A stretch of 35,078 nt of DNA from Lachnospiraceae bacterium (lineage in GTDB: Bacteria > Bacillota > Clostridia > Lachnospirales > Lachnospiraceae): positions 1 to 35,078 of the forward strand of contig JAEDFR010000020.1 in the NCBI GenBank assembly GCA_016297945.1, in the 5' to 3' direction. A model generated the notes under the pieces. It was not told where the DNA came from. It was given only the letters and a program-made list of their open reading frames with translations, and made no database searches. Position numbers and translations under genes: made by a program. This document shows, one piece after another, positions 17,058 to 26,309 of the stretch. Numbering within the stretch: position 1 is the first letter of the stretch; each line of letters opens with the position of its first letter.

Positions 17058-17414
17058 ATGAGATATGAAGAGGTTGTTGAAAAGGTGCAGTCAGTATATG
17101 AAAATGCTGATGCCAGAGATATTTTTGAACATATAGCTGTTCAGATCAATATTGTAGGAGAAGGCAGCGGAGCTTTTTATCTGGAAGTTGCCCAGCGCAA
17201 AATTTGTGTAGAACCTTATGACTATCATGACCGGGACGGTTTGATTACAGCTTCTGCAAAGACCTTATGTGATATAGCTGATCAGAAAATTGCTTTTCTG
17301 GATGCATACGGACAGGGACTATTAAAGTATGAAGGTAATATGGACAAGTTTCATATTCTAGCTAAAATCCGTTTGCCCGAAAAGAAAAAAGGGACAAAAG
17401 CAAAAAAGGTATAA
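17058..17414 (+). CDS. SCP2 sterol-binding-like domain protein
   Basis: The product is 118 aa from ATG 17058, behind AAGGGAG; a GTG at 17034 is in frame but lacks a site. The single domain has the SCP2 pattern: an amphipathic N-terminus, AVQINIVGEGSGAFYLEVAQ, then VEPYDYHDRDGLITASAKTL and FLDAYGQGLLKYEGNMDKF. SCP2-fold proteins bind hydrophobic ligands; the ligand in clostridial versions is not established. The C-terminus is Lys-rich (KKKGTKAKK). It follows the esterase by 39 nt and ends in a terminator. Confidence 0.65.
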   Translation: MRYEEVVEKVQSVYENADARDIFEHIAVQINIVGEGSGAFYLEVAQRKICVEPYDYHDRDGLITASAKTLCDIADQKIAFLDAYGQGLLKYEGNMDKFHILAKIRLPEKKKGTKAKKV

Positions 17415-17437
17415 GGTCCAAACAAAAAAGTCCCAAC

Positions 17438-17466
17438 AAAAAAGCCGTTTAATGCGGCTTTTTTTA
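17438..17466 (+). terminator. intrinsic terminator
   Basis: AAAAAAGCCG and CGGCTTTTTT form a stem with a short loop and a T-run ending at 17465. It ends the esterase/SCP2 unit. Confidence 0.85.
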
Positions 17467-17495
17467 TTGACGTATGTAACATCTTGAATTAAAAT
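17467..17495 (+). promoter_or_regulatory. sigma-A-type promoter for the 17536 gene
   Basis: TTGACG (17467-17472), a 17-nt spacer and TAAAAT (17490-17495). It lies directly after the terminator and 40 nt before the next start. Confidence 0.65.
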
Positions 17496-17535
17496 AAGAG
17501 TACTTACATTTAGGCAAAAGGAAAGGTGACCGTAT

Positions 17536-17790
17536 ATGCAGGTTGGAGGAATTGGCGCATATTCATATCAGCCCTATGTTTATAATACAAATACAATGAG
17601 TGCCCGTAGCATGGACCGGATTCAGGCTATTGACAATGATTTGACCTCTGCTAAGACAGATTTTTCGTCACTTTCAGAGGAGGATTTGAATATAAATCCT
17701 CTTAAAAAAGGGGAAACGTCTGATTTTGCCGCTATTTTTGCTACGCAGATGCAGATGAGCCGCATGAACGAGGCACGCATTTTTGGTTAA
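17536..17790 (+). CDS. small protein of unknown function
   Basis: The product is 84 aa from ATG 17536, with AAAGGTGA upstream and a good promoter. It is not recognised. The N-terminus is rich in Tyr, Asn and Gly (GGIGAYSYQPYVYNTNT), the middle is acidic (SEEDLNINP), and the end is a Met-rich helix (AAIFATQMQMSRMNEARIF). It has no signal peptide or membrane segment. The strong promoter, ribosome binding site and normal codon use support a real gene. The next gene follows by 29 nt and may be in the same transcript. Confidence 0.7.
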   Translation: MQVGGIGAYSYQPYVYNTNTMSARSMDRIQAIDNDLTSAKTDFSSLSEEDLNINPLKKGETSDFAAIFATQMQMSRMNEARIFG

Positions 17791-17819
17791 TTATTGCTTA
17801 GGGAGAGGACATAAAGAAA

Positions 17820-18314
17820 ATGAACGATACGTATATTGAACTTCTGGTTAAAAAGCCGGATTCCAAAACAGCATCATTACTTCACATTTTTATGGTAGGA
17901 GTAGGAGCTGTTTTATTTTTAGGCGGTATATTTCTTGATATTCGGCTGCTTTTTGTGGGAATTATCCTTCTGATAGGTTCTTTTGTGCCCACATTGTTTA
18001 ATGATATCGAATACGAATATCTTTTGCTGGACAAAGAACTGACTGTTGACAGGATCAGGAAGCAGGAAAGCCGCAAAACAGTTGCCAATTACAAATTAGA
18101 TACTATGGTTATTATGGCACCTAAAGGTTCTGAACATCTGAACAGATATACACAGTTAAAAACTATTGATTATTCTTCCGGTACGGAAGAAGGAAGACCT
18201 TATGAAATCGTCGTTGAAGGGAAAGGCGAAAAGGTACGTATTATTATTGATACCTCAGAGGAACTGACGGTTGCAATCCGCAAACTTCGCCCCAGAGACG
18301 TTTTTTTGCGATAA
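17820..18314 (+). CDS. two-helix membrane protein, DUF6106-like
   Basis: The product is 164 aa from ATG 17820; GGGAGAGG is about 11 nt upstream. Two adjacent membrane helices (about 22-57, LLHIFMVGVGAVLFLGGIF and LLFVGIILLIGSFVP) precede a soluble domain (about 60-164). The soluble part begins IEYEYLLLDKELTVDRI and ends in VAIRKLRPRDVFLR. I associate this layout with DUF6106 of Lachnospiraceae, from memory and with modest confidence. The soluble part may be a PH-like fold (inference). It precedes guaB by 25 nt and may be cotranscribed with it. Confidence 0.7.
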   Translation: MNDTYIELLVKKPDSKTASLLHIFMVGVGAVLFLGGIFLDIRLLFVGIILLIGSFVPTLFNDIEYEYLLLDKELTVDRIRKQESRKTVANYKLDTMVIMAPKGSEHLNRYTQLKTIDYSSGTEEGRPYEIVVEGKGEKVRIIIDTSEELTVAIRKLRPRDVFLR

Positions 18315-18339
18315 ATTATTGACAACGGAGGAAGAAAAA

Positions 18340-19794
18340 ATGGGTCAGATTATTGGTGAAGGAATTACTTTTGATGACGTATTGTTAGTGCCATCGTATT
18401 CTCAGGTTATTCCCAATCAGGTAGATTTATCTACTTATTTAACAAAAAAAATCAAATTAAACATTCCCATGATGAGTGCGGGAATGGATACGGTTACAGA
18501 ACATCGTATGGCGATTGCAATGGCAAGACAGGGTGGTATCGGTATTATCCACAAAAATATGTCTATTGAAGCTCAGGCAGAGGAAGTAGATAAGGTTAAA
18601 CGTTCTGAAAACGGTGTCATTACTGATCCTTTTTCATTGACAGCAGAGCATACACTGGCTGATGCTGATGCATTAATGGGGAAATTTCGTATTTCCGGAG
18701 TTCCGATTACCGAAGGTAAAAAATTGGTTGGTATCATTACAAACCGTGATTTAAAGTTTGAAAAAGATTTTTCGAAAAAAATCAAGGAATGTATGACATC
18801 TGAGGGACTTATTACAGCCAAAGAAGGAATTTCGCTGGAGGAAGCCAAGGCAATTTTGGCAAAATCCAGAAAGGAAAAATTACCGATTGTAGATGATAAT
18901 TTTAATTTAAAAGGTCTGATTACAATCAAAGATATTGAGAAGACGATTAAATATCCTCTTGCAGCAAAAGATGCACAGGGCAGATTGCTTTGCGGTGCCG
19001 CAGTCGGTATTACTGCAAATTGTTTAGAGCGTGTTGCTGCTTTGGTAGAAGCAAAAGTAGATGTTGTGGTTCTTGATTCCGCACATGGACATTCCCAGAA
19101 TGTATTAAATTGTGTCAAGATGATTAAAGATGCATACCCGGACTTACAGGTAATTGCCGGTAATGTTGCTACGGCAGAAGGTGCAAGAGCTTTGATTGAG
19201 GCCGGAGCAGATGCTGTTAAGGTTGGTATCGGACCGGGTTCTATTTGTACAACGCGTGTTGTTGCAGGAATTGGTGTACCTCAGATTACTGCTATTATGG
19301 ATGCCTATTCTGCAGCAAAAGAATATGGGATTCCGATTATAGCAGATGGTGGTATCAAGTTCTCCGGCGATTTGACAAAGGCCATTGCAGCCGGCGGTAG
19401 TGTGTGCATGATGGGTTCTATGTTTGCAGGTTGTGACGAAGCTCCCGGAACTTTTGAATTGTATCAGGGAAGAAAGTATAAAGTTTATCGTGGCATGGGC
19501 TCTATTGCAGCTATGGAAAATGGTTCCAAAGACCGCTATTTCCAAACAGATGCCAAAAAACTGGTTCCGGAAGGTGTAGAAGGTCGTGTGGCATACAAAG
19601 GATCGGTAGAAGATACCATCTTCCAATTGATGGGAGGTTTAAAATCCGGTATGGGTTACTGTGGAACATCTTCTATTCAGGAATTAAAAGAAAACGGGAA
19701 ATTTGTTAAAATTTCCGCAGCTTCCTTAAAAGAAAGTCATCCGCATGACATTCATATTACAAAGGAAGCACCTAACTATAGTATAGATAATTAG
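18340..19794 (+). CDS. guaB: inosine-5'-monophosphate dehydrogenase
   Basis: The product is 484 aa. ATG 18340 follows GGAGGAAG and starts MGQIIGEGITFDDVLLVP; an upstream in-frame start (18271) lies inside the preceding gene. IMPDH oxidises IMP to XMP with NAD, the committed step to GMP. The catalytic loop is GPGSICTTRVV with Cys303. The nucleotide-binding GGIKFSGD, the flap YRGMGSIAAM and EGVEGRV are present. Two CBS domains (about 95-205) sit in the usual insertion. The protein is complete. Confidence 0.97.
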   Translation: MGQIIGEGITFDDVLLVPSYSQVIPNQVDLSTYLTKKIKLNIPMMSAGMDTVTEHRMAIAMARQGGIGIIHKNMSIEAQAEEVDKVKRSENGVITDPFSLTAEHTLADADALMGKFRISGVPITEGKKLVGIITNRDLKFEKDFSKKIKECMTSEGLITAKEGISLEEAKAILAKSRKEKLPIVDDNFNLKGLITIKDIEKTIKYPLAAKDAQGRLLCGAAVGITANCLERVAALVEAKVDVVVLDSAHGHSQNVLNCVKMIKDAYPDLQVIAGNVATAEGARALIEAGADAVKVGIGPGSICTTRVVAGIGVPQITAIMDAYSAAKEYGIPIIADGGIKFSGDLTKAIAAGGSVCMMGSMFAGCDEAPGTFELYQGRKYKVYRGMGSIAAMENGSKDRYFQTDAKKLVPEGVEGRVAYKGSVEDTIFQLMGGLKSGMGYCGTSSIQELKENGKFVKISAASLKESHPHDIHITKEAPNYSIDN

Positions 19795-19852
19795 TACAAT
19801 ATGTCATGACAAATAATCAGATTTTAAGGATTATTAATCAGGGAAAGAATTT

Positions 19853-22489
19853 ATGCAACAACTATTCAACAAAGCAGAACTTCAGAAGGTGCAGAATCAT
19901 TTCTGCACCTTATCCCGTTTATTTGCCTATTGTGTCGATAAAGACGGACAAAGGCTGACAGAAATGTCAGGGGATGAAAAAGGCTTAGCTTATATTCAGA
20001 ACAATATAACAGAAGAAGACTTTTATCAGGTGTATAAGCGTATTGCGGACAGCACACTGGAAGATATTATTGTGGAAACTACACGTTATCAAAATGTGAA
20101 GCTGGCTGCCGTGGCAGTGACGGATGAAGGTATCCGGACTAATTGCTGGCTGATTTGTTGTGTTTTAAAGGATGTGGAAGGTGATTCGCTTCTGGATATT
20201 CCGGTAGAGGGGATTACACTGGACGAATTTTATCATGCACTGGATATGTTAGCGACTGTAGAGAGGAAGCTTACTCAGAATGAAAAAGAAGTCCTTGCTG
20301 CCAAATCCGAAAGCAGGAAAAGTAAATATTCTGAGACAGAAATGAGTTCGTCACTCAGGCGTACAGAAGCAATGACCGGCGTTGTCCAGTATTTAGAAAG
20401 CACGGAAAGCTTTGAAGAGACAACAAAACAGATATTAAAAATTGTTGGAGAATATCTGAATGTGACCGCCGTGCGTCTGTTTCAGATTACCAGAGATGAA
20501 GAACATGTGGATTTGATTTCATTTTATCAGGCCCCGAATATTTCCCGGCTTAACGGATACAGGGTAAAGGGAATCGAACGTGGTGCACTTTTAGGAGAGA
20601 ATAAGCCATTGATATTATCAGCAAATTCTTTGGCTTCTGCTACCATGCATGCGGAAATGCTTCAATTTCATATTAAAGCGGTTGTAGTGGTACCTATATA
20701 TGTCAACAAAAAGCCTGCTATGTATTTTTGCGTGACAGAACATGAGAAAAATCGTGTATGGTGTAAGGAAGATGTCAAGTTTATCAGTGATGTGGTCAAA
20801 GTTTTGCAAAGTTTACTGGATAAGCGGATACAGAAAAATTCTTTGGTCGGTTCCTATGCATCGCTACAGGAAATATTAGATAATGTCGGTACCTGTATTT
20901 ATGTCAAAGATTCGCAGACCGGTAAAGCCTTGTTTGCTAATAAACTGTTTAAACAGGTTTTTTCTACCGAAATGAAAGAAAACCGAATTGAAGATTTCTT
21001 ATCACTTGCACAACCTGTGGGGTTAAAGGAAGGCTATTATGAAATTTGGCATAGTGAAAAGGAACGGTGGTATGATTTATACCATGTGCTGATTCGATGG
21101 ATTGATTCCCGACAGGTTCATTTGTATGCTCTTTATGATATTACCGATAAAAAGCTATATCAAAAGAAAATTGAACAACAGGCATATACGGATTTTCTGA
21201 CCGGTTTATATAACCGTATGTGCTGTGAGCGAGATCTGGCCAGATTTATCGATCTTGCCAAACAGAACAAACAAAAGGGTGTTTTGTTATATTTGGATTT
21301 AGATGATTTTAAACATATCAACGATGGACTTGGTCACCAGTATGGAGATGTTCTTCTGCAGTTAATATCCCATAGCCTGATGGATATTGAAGGTGTGGAA
21401 GAAACCTGCTATCGCATGGGTGGAGATGAGTTTGTCATCATTGTGCCCCCCAAAAACTATTGGCGCTATGAAAAAATTGTAGAAGAAATCAAAAAGATAT
21501 TTAGTAAGCCGTGGTTTTTAAAAGATGCGGAATACTACTGTACTATGAGTATGGGTATCTGTACCTATCCCGATGATGGAGATAATGTGGCAGATTTGAT
21601 AAAAAAAGCAGATATTGCGATGTATGAAGCAAAGACGAGCGGCAAGAACCGGGTTGCAATATTTACTGACAATATCTCTTCAGTTTCCAGCAGACGTCTG
21701 GATATGGAAAAAAATATGCGTGATGCGACCGTTAATTCCTGTGCAGAGTTTGCCGTTTATTTCCAGCCCATTATTGATGTGTTAAAAGAGGATACTCCTT
21801 GTGTGGGCGCAGAAGCGCTGGTGCGCTGGAATTCAGTTGCACTTGGATTTATTTCGCCGGCAGATTTTATCCCGCTGGCGGAGTATCTTGGGTTGATTAC
21901 GCCAATTGGTACCTATGTTTTACGCGAAGCATGTTATGCATGTAAGAAGTGGAATGACAGCGGGCATCCTGAATACAAAGTAAATGTGAATCTTTCCGTG
22001 GTTCAGCTTTTACAAAATGATATTGTGGATGTTGTAAAAAGTGCATTGTCAGACAGTGGACTGCTTCCGCGGAATTTGACGTTGGAAGTGACAGAAAGTC
22101 TTGCTATTAATGATATGGAGCGTATGCAGAATATCTTAAATTCCATACGTGCTCTGGGTGTGCGGATTGCACTGGATGATTTTGGAACCGGATATTCTTC
22201 TTTAAAACACATTCGCGAAATACCACTTGATGTGATTAAAGTCGATCAGATTTTTGTAAAAGATCTTACAAAAGATGAGTATTCGCAGTCCTTCATCAAA
22301 ATGGTTGCAGAGTTAGCGGCGGCTATCGATGTAAATGTGTGTATTGAAGGAGTAGAAACAAAAGAACAATTTGAAGTTTTGGAAGGAATGAAAGTGCAGA
22401 TGGTACAAGGCTATTTATTCGACAAGCCTTTGCCAAGGGCTACTTTTGAGGAAAAATATGTTAAATCAGGAAAATCCCTCAATCCATAG
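19853..22489 (+). CDS. multi-sensor GGDEF-EAL cyclic-di-GMP protein
   Basis: The product is 878 aa from ATG 19853, behind AGGGAAAG. No membrane helix is visible, so it should be cytosolic. Residues 1-110 resemble a PocR-type ligand domain. A GAF domain lies at about 180-335, a PAS-like region at about 340-440, GGDEF at about 445-610 and EAL at about 625-870. The active-site GGDEF (523-527) is intact, but the RxxD inhibitory site before it is missing. EAL is at 654-656, with supporting motifs NVNLSVVQL, LEVTES, DDFGTGYSSL, KVD and GVET. Both synthesis and breakdown of c-di-GMP are therefore possible; which dominates cannot be told. The next gene overlaps its end by 32 nt. Confidence 0.9.
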   Translation: MQQLFNKAELQKVQNHFCTLSRLFAYCVDKDGQRLTEMSGDEKGLAYIQNNITEEDFYQVYKRIADSTLEDIIVETTRYQNVKLAAVAVTDEGIRTNCWLICCVLKDVEGDSLLDIPVEGITLDEFYHALDMLATVERKLTQNEKEVLAAKSESRKSKYSETEMSSSLRRTEAMTGVVQYLESTESFEETTKQILKIVGEYLNVTAVRLFQITRDEEHVDLISFYQAPNISRLNGYRVKGIERGALLGENKPLILSANSLASATMHAEMLQFHIKAVVVVPIYVNKKPAMYFCVTEHEKNRVWCKEDVKFISDVVKVLQSLLDKRIQKNSLVGSYASLQEILDNVGTCIYVKDSQTGKALFANKLFKQVFSTEMKENRIEDFLSLAQPVGLKEGYYEIWHSEKERWYDLYHVLIRWIDSRQVHLYALYDITDKKLYQKKIEQQAYTDFLTGLYNRMCCERDLARFIDLAKQNKQKGVLLYLDLDDFKHINDGLGHQYGDVLLQLISHSLMDIEGVEETCYRMGGDEFVIIVPPKNYWRYEKIVEEIKKIFSKPWFLKDAEYYCTMSMGICTYPDDGDNVADLIKKADIAMYEAKTSGKNRVAIFTDNISSVSSRRLDMEKNMRDATVNSCAEFAVYFQPIIDVLKEDTPCVGAEALVRWNSVALGFISPADFIPLAEYLGLITPIGTYVLREACYACKKWNDSGHPEYKVNVNLSVVQLLQNDIVDVVKSALSDSGLLPRNLTLEVTESLAINDMERMQNILNSIRALGVRIALDDFGTGYSSLKHIREIPLDVIKVDQIFVKDLTKDEYSQSFIKMVAELAAAIDVNVCIEGVETKEQFEVLEGMKVQMVQGYLFDKPLPRATFEEKYVKSGKSLNP

Positions 22490-24419
22490 AGATAGGATTG
22501 AGGCTCTAAGGCAAAGAGTTGAACAATTAAAAAAGGAATCCGTGGATTATCAATTCAATCAGTATTTAGATCAGGTATTGCGTCAATTGCAGTCTACGGA
22601 GGAGAGCATTACTAAGGCTGAGCGACATCTGGAACAAAACTATCAGTTGTATATGCGCCGAAATGGCTTGAAGCTGGAAGATGAAATATCCGCACAGTCA
22701 CCGTCTGTTATGCAACAACCGGTACAGCCGCAGATGCAGCAGGCAATGCCGATGCAGTCACAGCCTGTGATGCAACAGTCGCTTCAGCCTCAGGCAGCAG
22801 TATGGAATCAGCCCAGCGCTTCTGCACCGGTGCCGCCGAATTCAGGAGCAAAAGTGCAGAGCGAGAAAACACTGGAGTATAAGTTCGGTACTGTTGTTTT
22901 AGGAATGGTCGGCATTTTGTTTATCTTAATTGCCTTTGTGACTTTTGGTCGTCAATATATGAGTACGACTTTGCAGGGAATTGTTTTTTATGTTCTGGGA
23001 ATTGCCATTTTTGCATTTTCAGAATTGTTTTTATCCAGCAGACTGGAAAAGTTTTCTTATTTCTTAAGTGGTTTGGGAATTGCAGGGTTATACATTACCA
23101 CCATTTTAAATTACCTGTATCTTAAGATTTTTCCGTCTTATGTGGCTTTGATTATTACACTGCTTATTACGGCATTTTTCTTCTGGCTGAGTTATAAAAA
23201 GAATTCCGGTATGATTCGTATTATCTGTTTGTTGGGATGTTATATATCACTTATTCCAATTGGCGACTTGAAGAATTTATATGAGTTTGCCATTCCGGCA
23301 ATCATTATTTTTGTTTTAAATCTGGCAGGTTTTTTGTGTCCGTTAAAAGACAGAAATACGGTAATTGATTATGTACAGTATGTTTGTACGGTTCCGCTTG
23401 TCATTTTTATGGGACGTCTGCTTTATGTATCTGGTCTGCAAATGTGGCCGCTTTATATTTTGGTTTGCGCCAATATTGTTACGCTTCATTTGATTTGTAT
23501 GAAGAATACGGAACTTGTCAGCTATCGGGTTTTGTACATCTTTGGAAATGTTATTTTTGCAGGCATTCTGCTTTATGTGGGAAACCATGAAGGTTGGATG
23601 ATCTGGGGGATTGTTGCAGTTGCGGCTATGTGTGCACTTTTTATGTTCCTATATCGGAATACAAAACTGTTTTTTGCACCGTATATTCTGGCAGCAGCAT
23701 ATGCCCTTTTGGCTTTCCTGCTGGATGAAAATGATTTTCTTTTTCTTTTATGCGGTTTGATTGTTTTTGTGGTTAACCGTCTGTTAGCTATTTTCAAAAA
23801 AGAATTTGCTTTGCCGGATGCTATCTATACCATGCTTGCTGTATGGTGTGTCTGTCTTGCAGCAAGAAGTGATGATTTGCGGATGATTGGATATGTTTTT
23901 GCCTGTGCAATCCTTGTCGGAGCGTTTTTTGTAAAGCAATACAAGAATTATCATTTATATACTGCTGTTTCATTTGCATGGCTGTTCTTATTGACGGAAA
24001 GAATGTATCCGCTCATCTGCAGTGTTTTGATTTGTATCCTGGCAGCAGCTATGATTGGCGGCGGATTTATGAAAAAGGATAAGCCTATCCGGATTTACGG
24101 ATTGTGCCTGTTGATTTTTGTTGCACTCAAGCTTGTCGGATATGATTTTAAAGAAGCGGAAACACTGACCAGAATTGTGGTCTTTTTGGTTGTTGGTCTG
24201 GTTATTCTGGGTGTCTCATTCTTATATATTTACTTGGAGAAGCAGCAGGATGCGGAAACGATAACAGATGTAAACAGGATGCCAAATGCGAATACGGCGC
24301 CGGTTATGCAAGTGATGCCGAATGGAGGGATTTCTGCTCCCGAATATTCAGAAAAACAGAATTATCAAAATCAGGAAAGTCAGAGTTTTCAAAACATTGA
24401 AACTCAAAATAGAGTGTGA
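22458..24419 (+). CDS. DUF2339-like polytopic membrane protein
   Basis: The product is 653 aa from ATG 22458, with GAGGAAA just before; an in-frame TTG (22446) is less likely. It overlaps the end of the GGDEF-EAL gene by 32 nt, so translation may be coupled. The N-terminal 60 residues are a coiled coil (RIEALRQRVEQLKKE). A Gln/Pro/Met-rich linker follows (about 75-130, with repeated QPVMQQ). About 14 membrane helices then run from about 140 to 595. A polar Asn/Gln-rich tail closes the protein. Coiled coil, low-complexity linker and many helices is the DUF2339 plan. Its function is not established; the overlap suggests a link to c-di-GMP control (inference). Confidence 0.75.
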   Translation: MLNQENPSIHRDRIEALRQRVEQLKKESVDYQFNQYLDQVLRQLQSTEESITKAERHLEQNYQLYMRRNGLKLEDEISAQSPSVMQQPVQPQMQQAMPMQSQPVMQQSLQPQAAVWNQPSASAPVPPNSGAKVQSEKTLEYKFGTVVLGMVGILFILIAFVTFGRQYMSTTLQGIVFYVLGIAIFAFSELFLSSRLEKFSYFLSGLGIAGLYITTILNYLYLKIFPSYVALIITLLITAFFFWLSYKKNSGMIRIICLLGCYISLIPIGDLKNLYEFAIPAIIIFVLNLAGFLCPLKDRNTVIDYVQYVCTVPLVIFMGRLLYVSGLQMWPLYILVCANIVTLHLICMKNTELVSYRVLYIFGNVIFAGILLYVGNHEGWMIWGIVAVAAMCALFMFLYRNTKLFFAPYILAAAYALLAFLLDENDFLFLLCGLIVFVVNRLLAIFKKEFALPDAIYTMLAVWCVCLAARSDDLRMIGYVFACAILVGAFFVKQYKNYHLYTAVSFAWLFLLTERMYPLICSVLICILAAAMIGGGFMKKDKPIRIYGLCLLIFVALKLVGYDFKEAETLTRIVVFLVVGLVILGVSFLYIYLEKQQDAETITDVNRMPNANTAPVMQVMPNGGISAPEYSEKQNYQNQESQSFQNIETQNRV

Positions 24420-24464
24420 TAAAATTAATTGGAAAAATTTGAGTGACAACAGGAGTGGCATAAT

Positions 24465-26162
24465 ATGGAAAATGAAGTAAAAGTTGATCATACAGAAGAA
24501 ACTGCGGAGAAGGTTTCTAAAAATTTTATTGAGCTTGAAATTGAAAAGGATTTGGCGGAAGGTGTCTATGATACGGTTCATACCCGTTTTCCTCCCGAAC
24601 CGAATGGATATCTTCATATCGGTCATGCCAAGAGTATTATTTTAAATTACGGACTGGCACAAAAATATGGCGGAAAGTTTAATATGCGCTTTGACGATAC
24701 CAATCCTACCAAGGAAAAGACGGAGTTTGTTGAATCCATCAAACAGGATATTGCATGGTTAGGTGCAGACTGGGAAGACCGGCTTTTCTTTGCATCCGAT
24801 TATTTTGATCAGATGTATGAAGGTGCAATCAAATTAATCAAAAAGGGAAAGGCATATGTGTCCGATTTATCTGCAGAAGAAATCAGAGAATACCGTGGTA
24901 CGCTGACAGAGCCGGGCAAAAAAGATCCTTATTCCGATCGTTCAATCGAAGAGAACCTTGACTTATTCGAGCGGATGAAAAACGGTGAATTTGAAGACGG
25001 AAGCAAGGTTTTGCGTGCCAAAATTGATATGGCATCGCCAAATATCAATATGCGAGACCCTATTATTTACCGCGTAGCGCACATGCATCATCACAATACC
25101 GGAGACAAATGGTGTATTTATCCGATGTATGACTTTGCACATCCAATTGAAGATGCGATTGAGGGAATTACACATTCCATCTGTACATTGGAATTTGAAG
25201 ATCACAGACCCTTGTATGACTGGGTGGTAAGAGAATTGGAATACCCGCATCCTCCGAGACAGATTGAATTTGCCAAAATGTATCTGACCAATGTTGTGAC
25301 CGGAAAGCGTTATATCAAAAAACTGGTTGAGGATGGTATTGTAGACGGATGGGATGATCCACGTCTTGTTTCCATTGCAGCGCTCAGAAGAAGAGGTTTT
25401 ACGCCGGAATCCATTCGTAAATTTGTGGAATTGTGTGGTATTTCCAAGGCAAATGCATCTGCAGACTATGCGATGCTCGAATATTGCTTAAGAGACGATT
25501 TAAAATTAAAGAAAAGCCGTATGATGGCTGTTTTAGATCCGATTAAGTTAGTGATTGATAACTATCCGGAAGGACAGACAGAAATGTTGCCTGCTGCTAA
25601 CAATATGGAGAATCCTGAGCTTGGTGAGCATGAAGTTCCTTTTGAGAGAGAGTTATATATCGAGCGTGATGATTTTATGGAGGAACCGCCCAAGAAGTAT
25701 TTCCGTCTTTTCCCCGGAAACGAAGTACGTCTGATGCATGCATATTTTGTGAAATGTGTCGGTTTTGAAAAAGATGAAAACGGAAATGTAACGGTTGTTC
25801 ATTGTACGTATGATCCGGCTACCAAGGCAGGAAGCGGATTTAGTGAAAGGAAAGTAAAAGGAACCATTCACTGGGTTCCCGTTCACAGTGCCATCAAGGT
25901 AAAGGCTCGGTTATATGAAAATATTATCGATGAAGAGAAGGGTGTTTACAATGAAGACGGAAGTCTGAATTTGAATCCGAATTCTCTGAAAGAATTGGAC
26001 AACTGTTATGTAGAGCCTGCGATTCGCGGTGCAAAAGCATACGATAGCTTCCAGTTTGTAAGAAACGGTTTTTTCTGTGTGGATTACAAGGATTCAACCG
26101 ATGAAGAACTGGTATTTAACCGAATTGTATCATTAAAGAGTTCTTTTAAACTTCCGAAGTGA
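24465..26162 (+). CDS. glnS: glutaminyl-tRNA synthetase
   Basis: The product is 565 aa, standard length for bacterial GlnRS, from ATG 24465 behind AGGAGTGG. It charges tRNA(Gln) with glutamine. The class I HIGH motif is at 51-54 in FPPEPNGYLHIGHAKSI. RFDDTNPTKEK and GADWEDRLFFASDYFDQ mark the catalytic domain. Where most GlnRS have V-MSKRK, this protein has VTGKRY (278-283), keeping Lys281 and Arg282; WDDPRLVSIAALRRRGFTPE follows. The anticodon-binding beta-barrels fill about 345-560. It coexists with gatCAB, which supplies the indirect route. The gap after it is filled by a dispersed repeat. Confidence 0.95.
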   Translation: MENEVKVDHTEETAEKVSKNFIELEIEKDLAEGVYDTVHTRFPPEPNGYLHIGHAKSIILNYGLAQKYGGKFNMRFDDTNPTKEKTEFVESIKQDIAWLGADWEDRLFFASDYFDQMYEGAIKLIKKGKAYVSDLSAEEIREYRGTLTEPGKKDPYSDRSIEENLDLFERMKNGEFEDGSKVLRAKIDMASPNINMRDPIIYRVAHMHHHNTGDKWCIYPMYDFAHPIEDAIEGITHSICTLEFEDHRPLYDWVVRELEYPHPPRQIEFAKMYLTNVVTGKRYIKKLVEDGIVDGWDDPRLVSIAALRRRGFTPESIRKFVELCGISKANASADYAMLEYCLRDDLKLKKSRMMAVLDPIKLVIDNYPEGQTEMLPAANNMENPELGEHEVPFERELYIERDDFMEEPPKKYFRLFPGNEVRLMHAYFVKCVGFEKDENGNVTVVHCTYDPATKAGSGFSERKVKGTIHWVPVHSAIKVKARLYENIIDEEKGVYNEDGSLNLNPNSLKELDNCYVEPAIRGAKAYDSFQFVRNGFFCVDYKDSTDEELVFNRIVSLKSSFKLPK

Positions 26163-26164
26163 TG

Positions 26165-26275
26165 TGATATCAATAGAGAAAGTAGCCCGGTTAGGACGGA
26201 TTTCGAAGGTTTTTAGGATTGCGAGAGTACAAACTATGTAGCAATCCGTTGATGCTAACAGGAACAAAAGATATA
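26165..26275 (+). repeat. partial copy of a dispersed intergenic repeat
   Basis: It shares AGTAGCCCGGTTAGGACG-like and TGTAGCAATCCGTTG blocks with the reverse complement of 33340-33460, in the same order and spacing. It occupies almost the whole gap between glnS and the next gene. GGATTGC (26216-26222) and GCAATCC (26241-26247) form a 7-bp stem here. Its end carries the next promoter. Confidence 0.6.
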
Positions 26276-26277
26276 AT
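26249..26277 (+). promoter_or_regulatory. sigma-A-type promoter at the end of the repeat copy
   Basis: TTGATG (26249-26254), a 17-nt spacer and TATAAT (26272-26277). The -35 falls in the repeat block CCGTTG, so this repeat copy seems to supply part of the promoter for the DUF2225/MocR pair. Confidence 0.6.
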
Positions 26278-26309
26278 TTGGGGTTTGAAAAATAGGAGAA
26301 GGATTTTAC

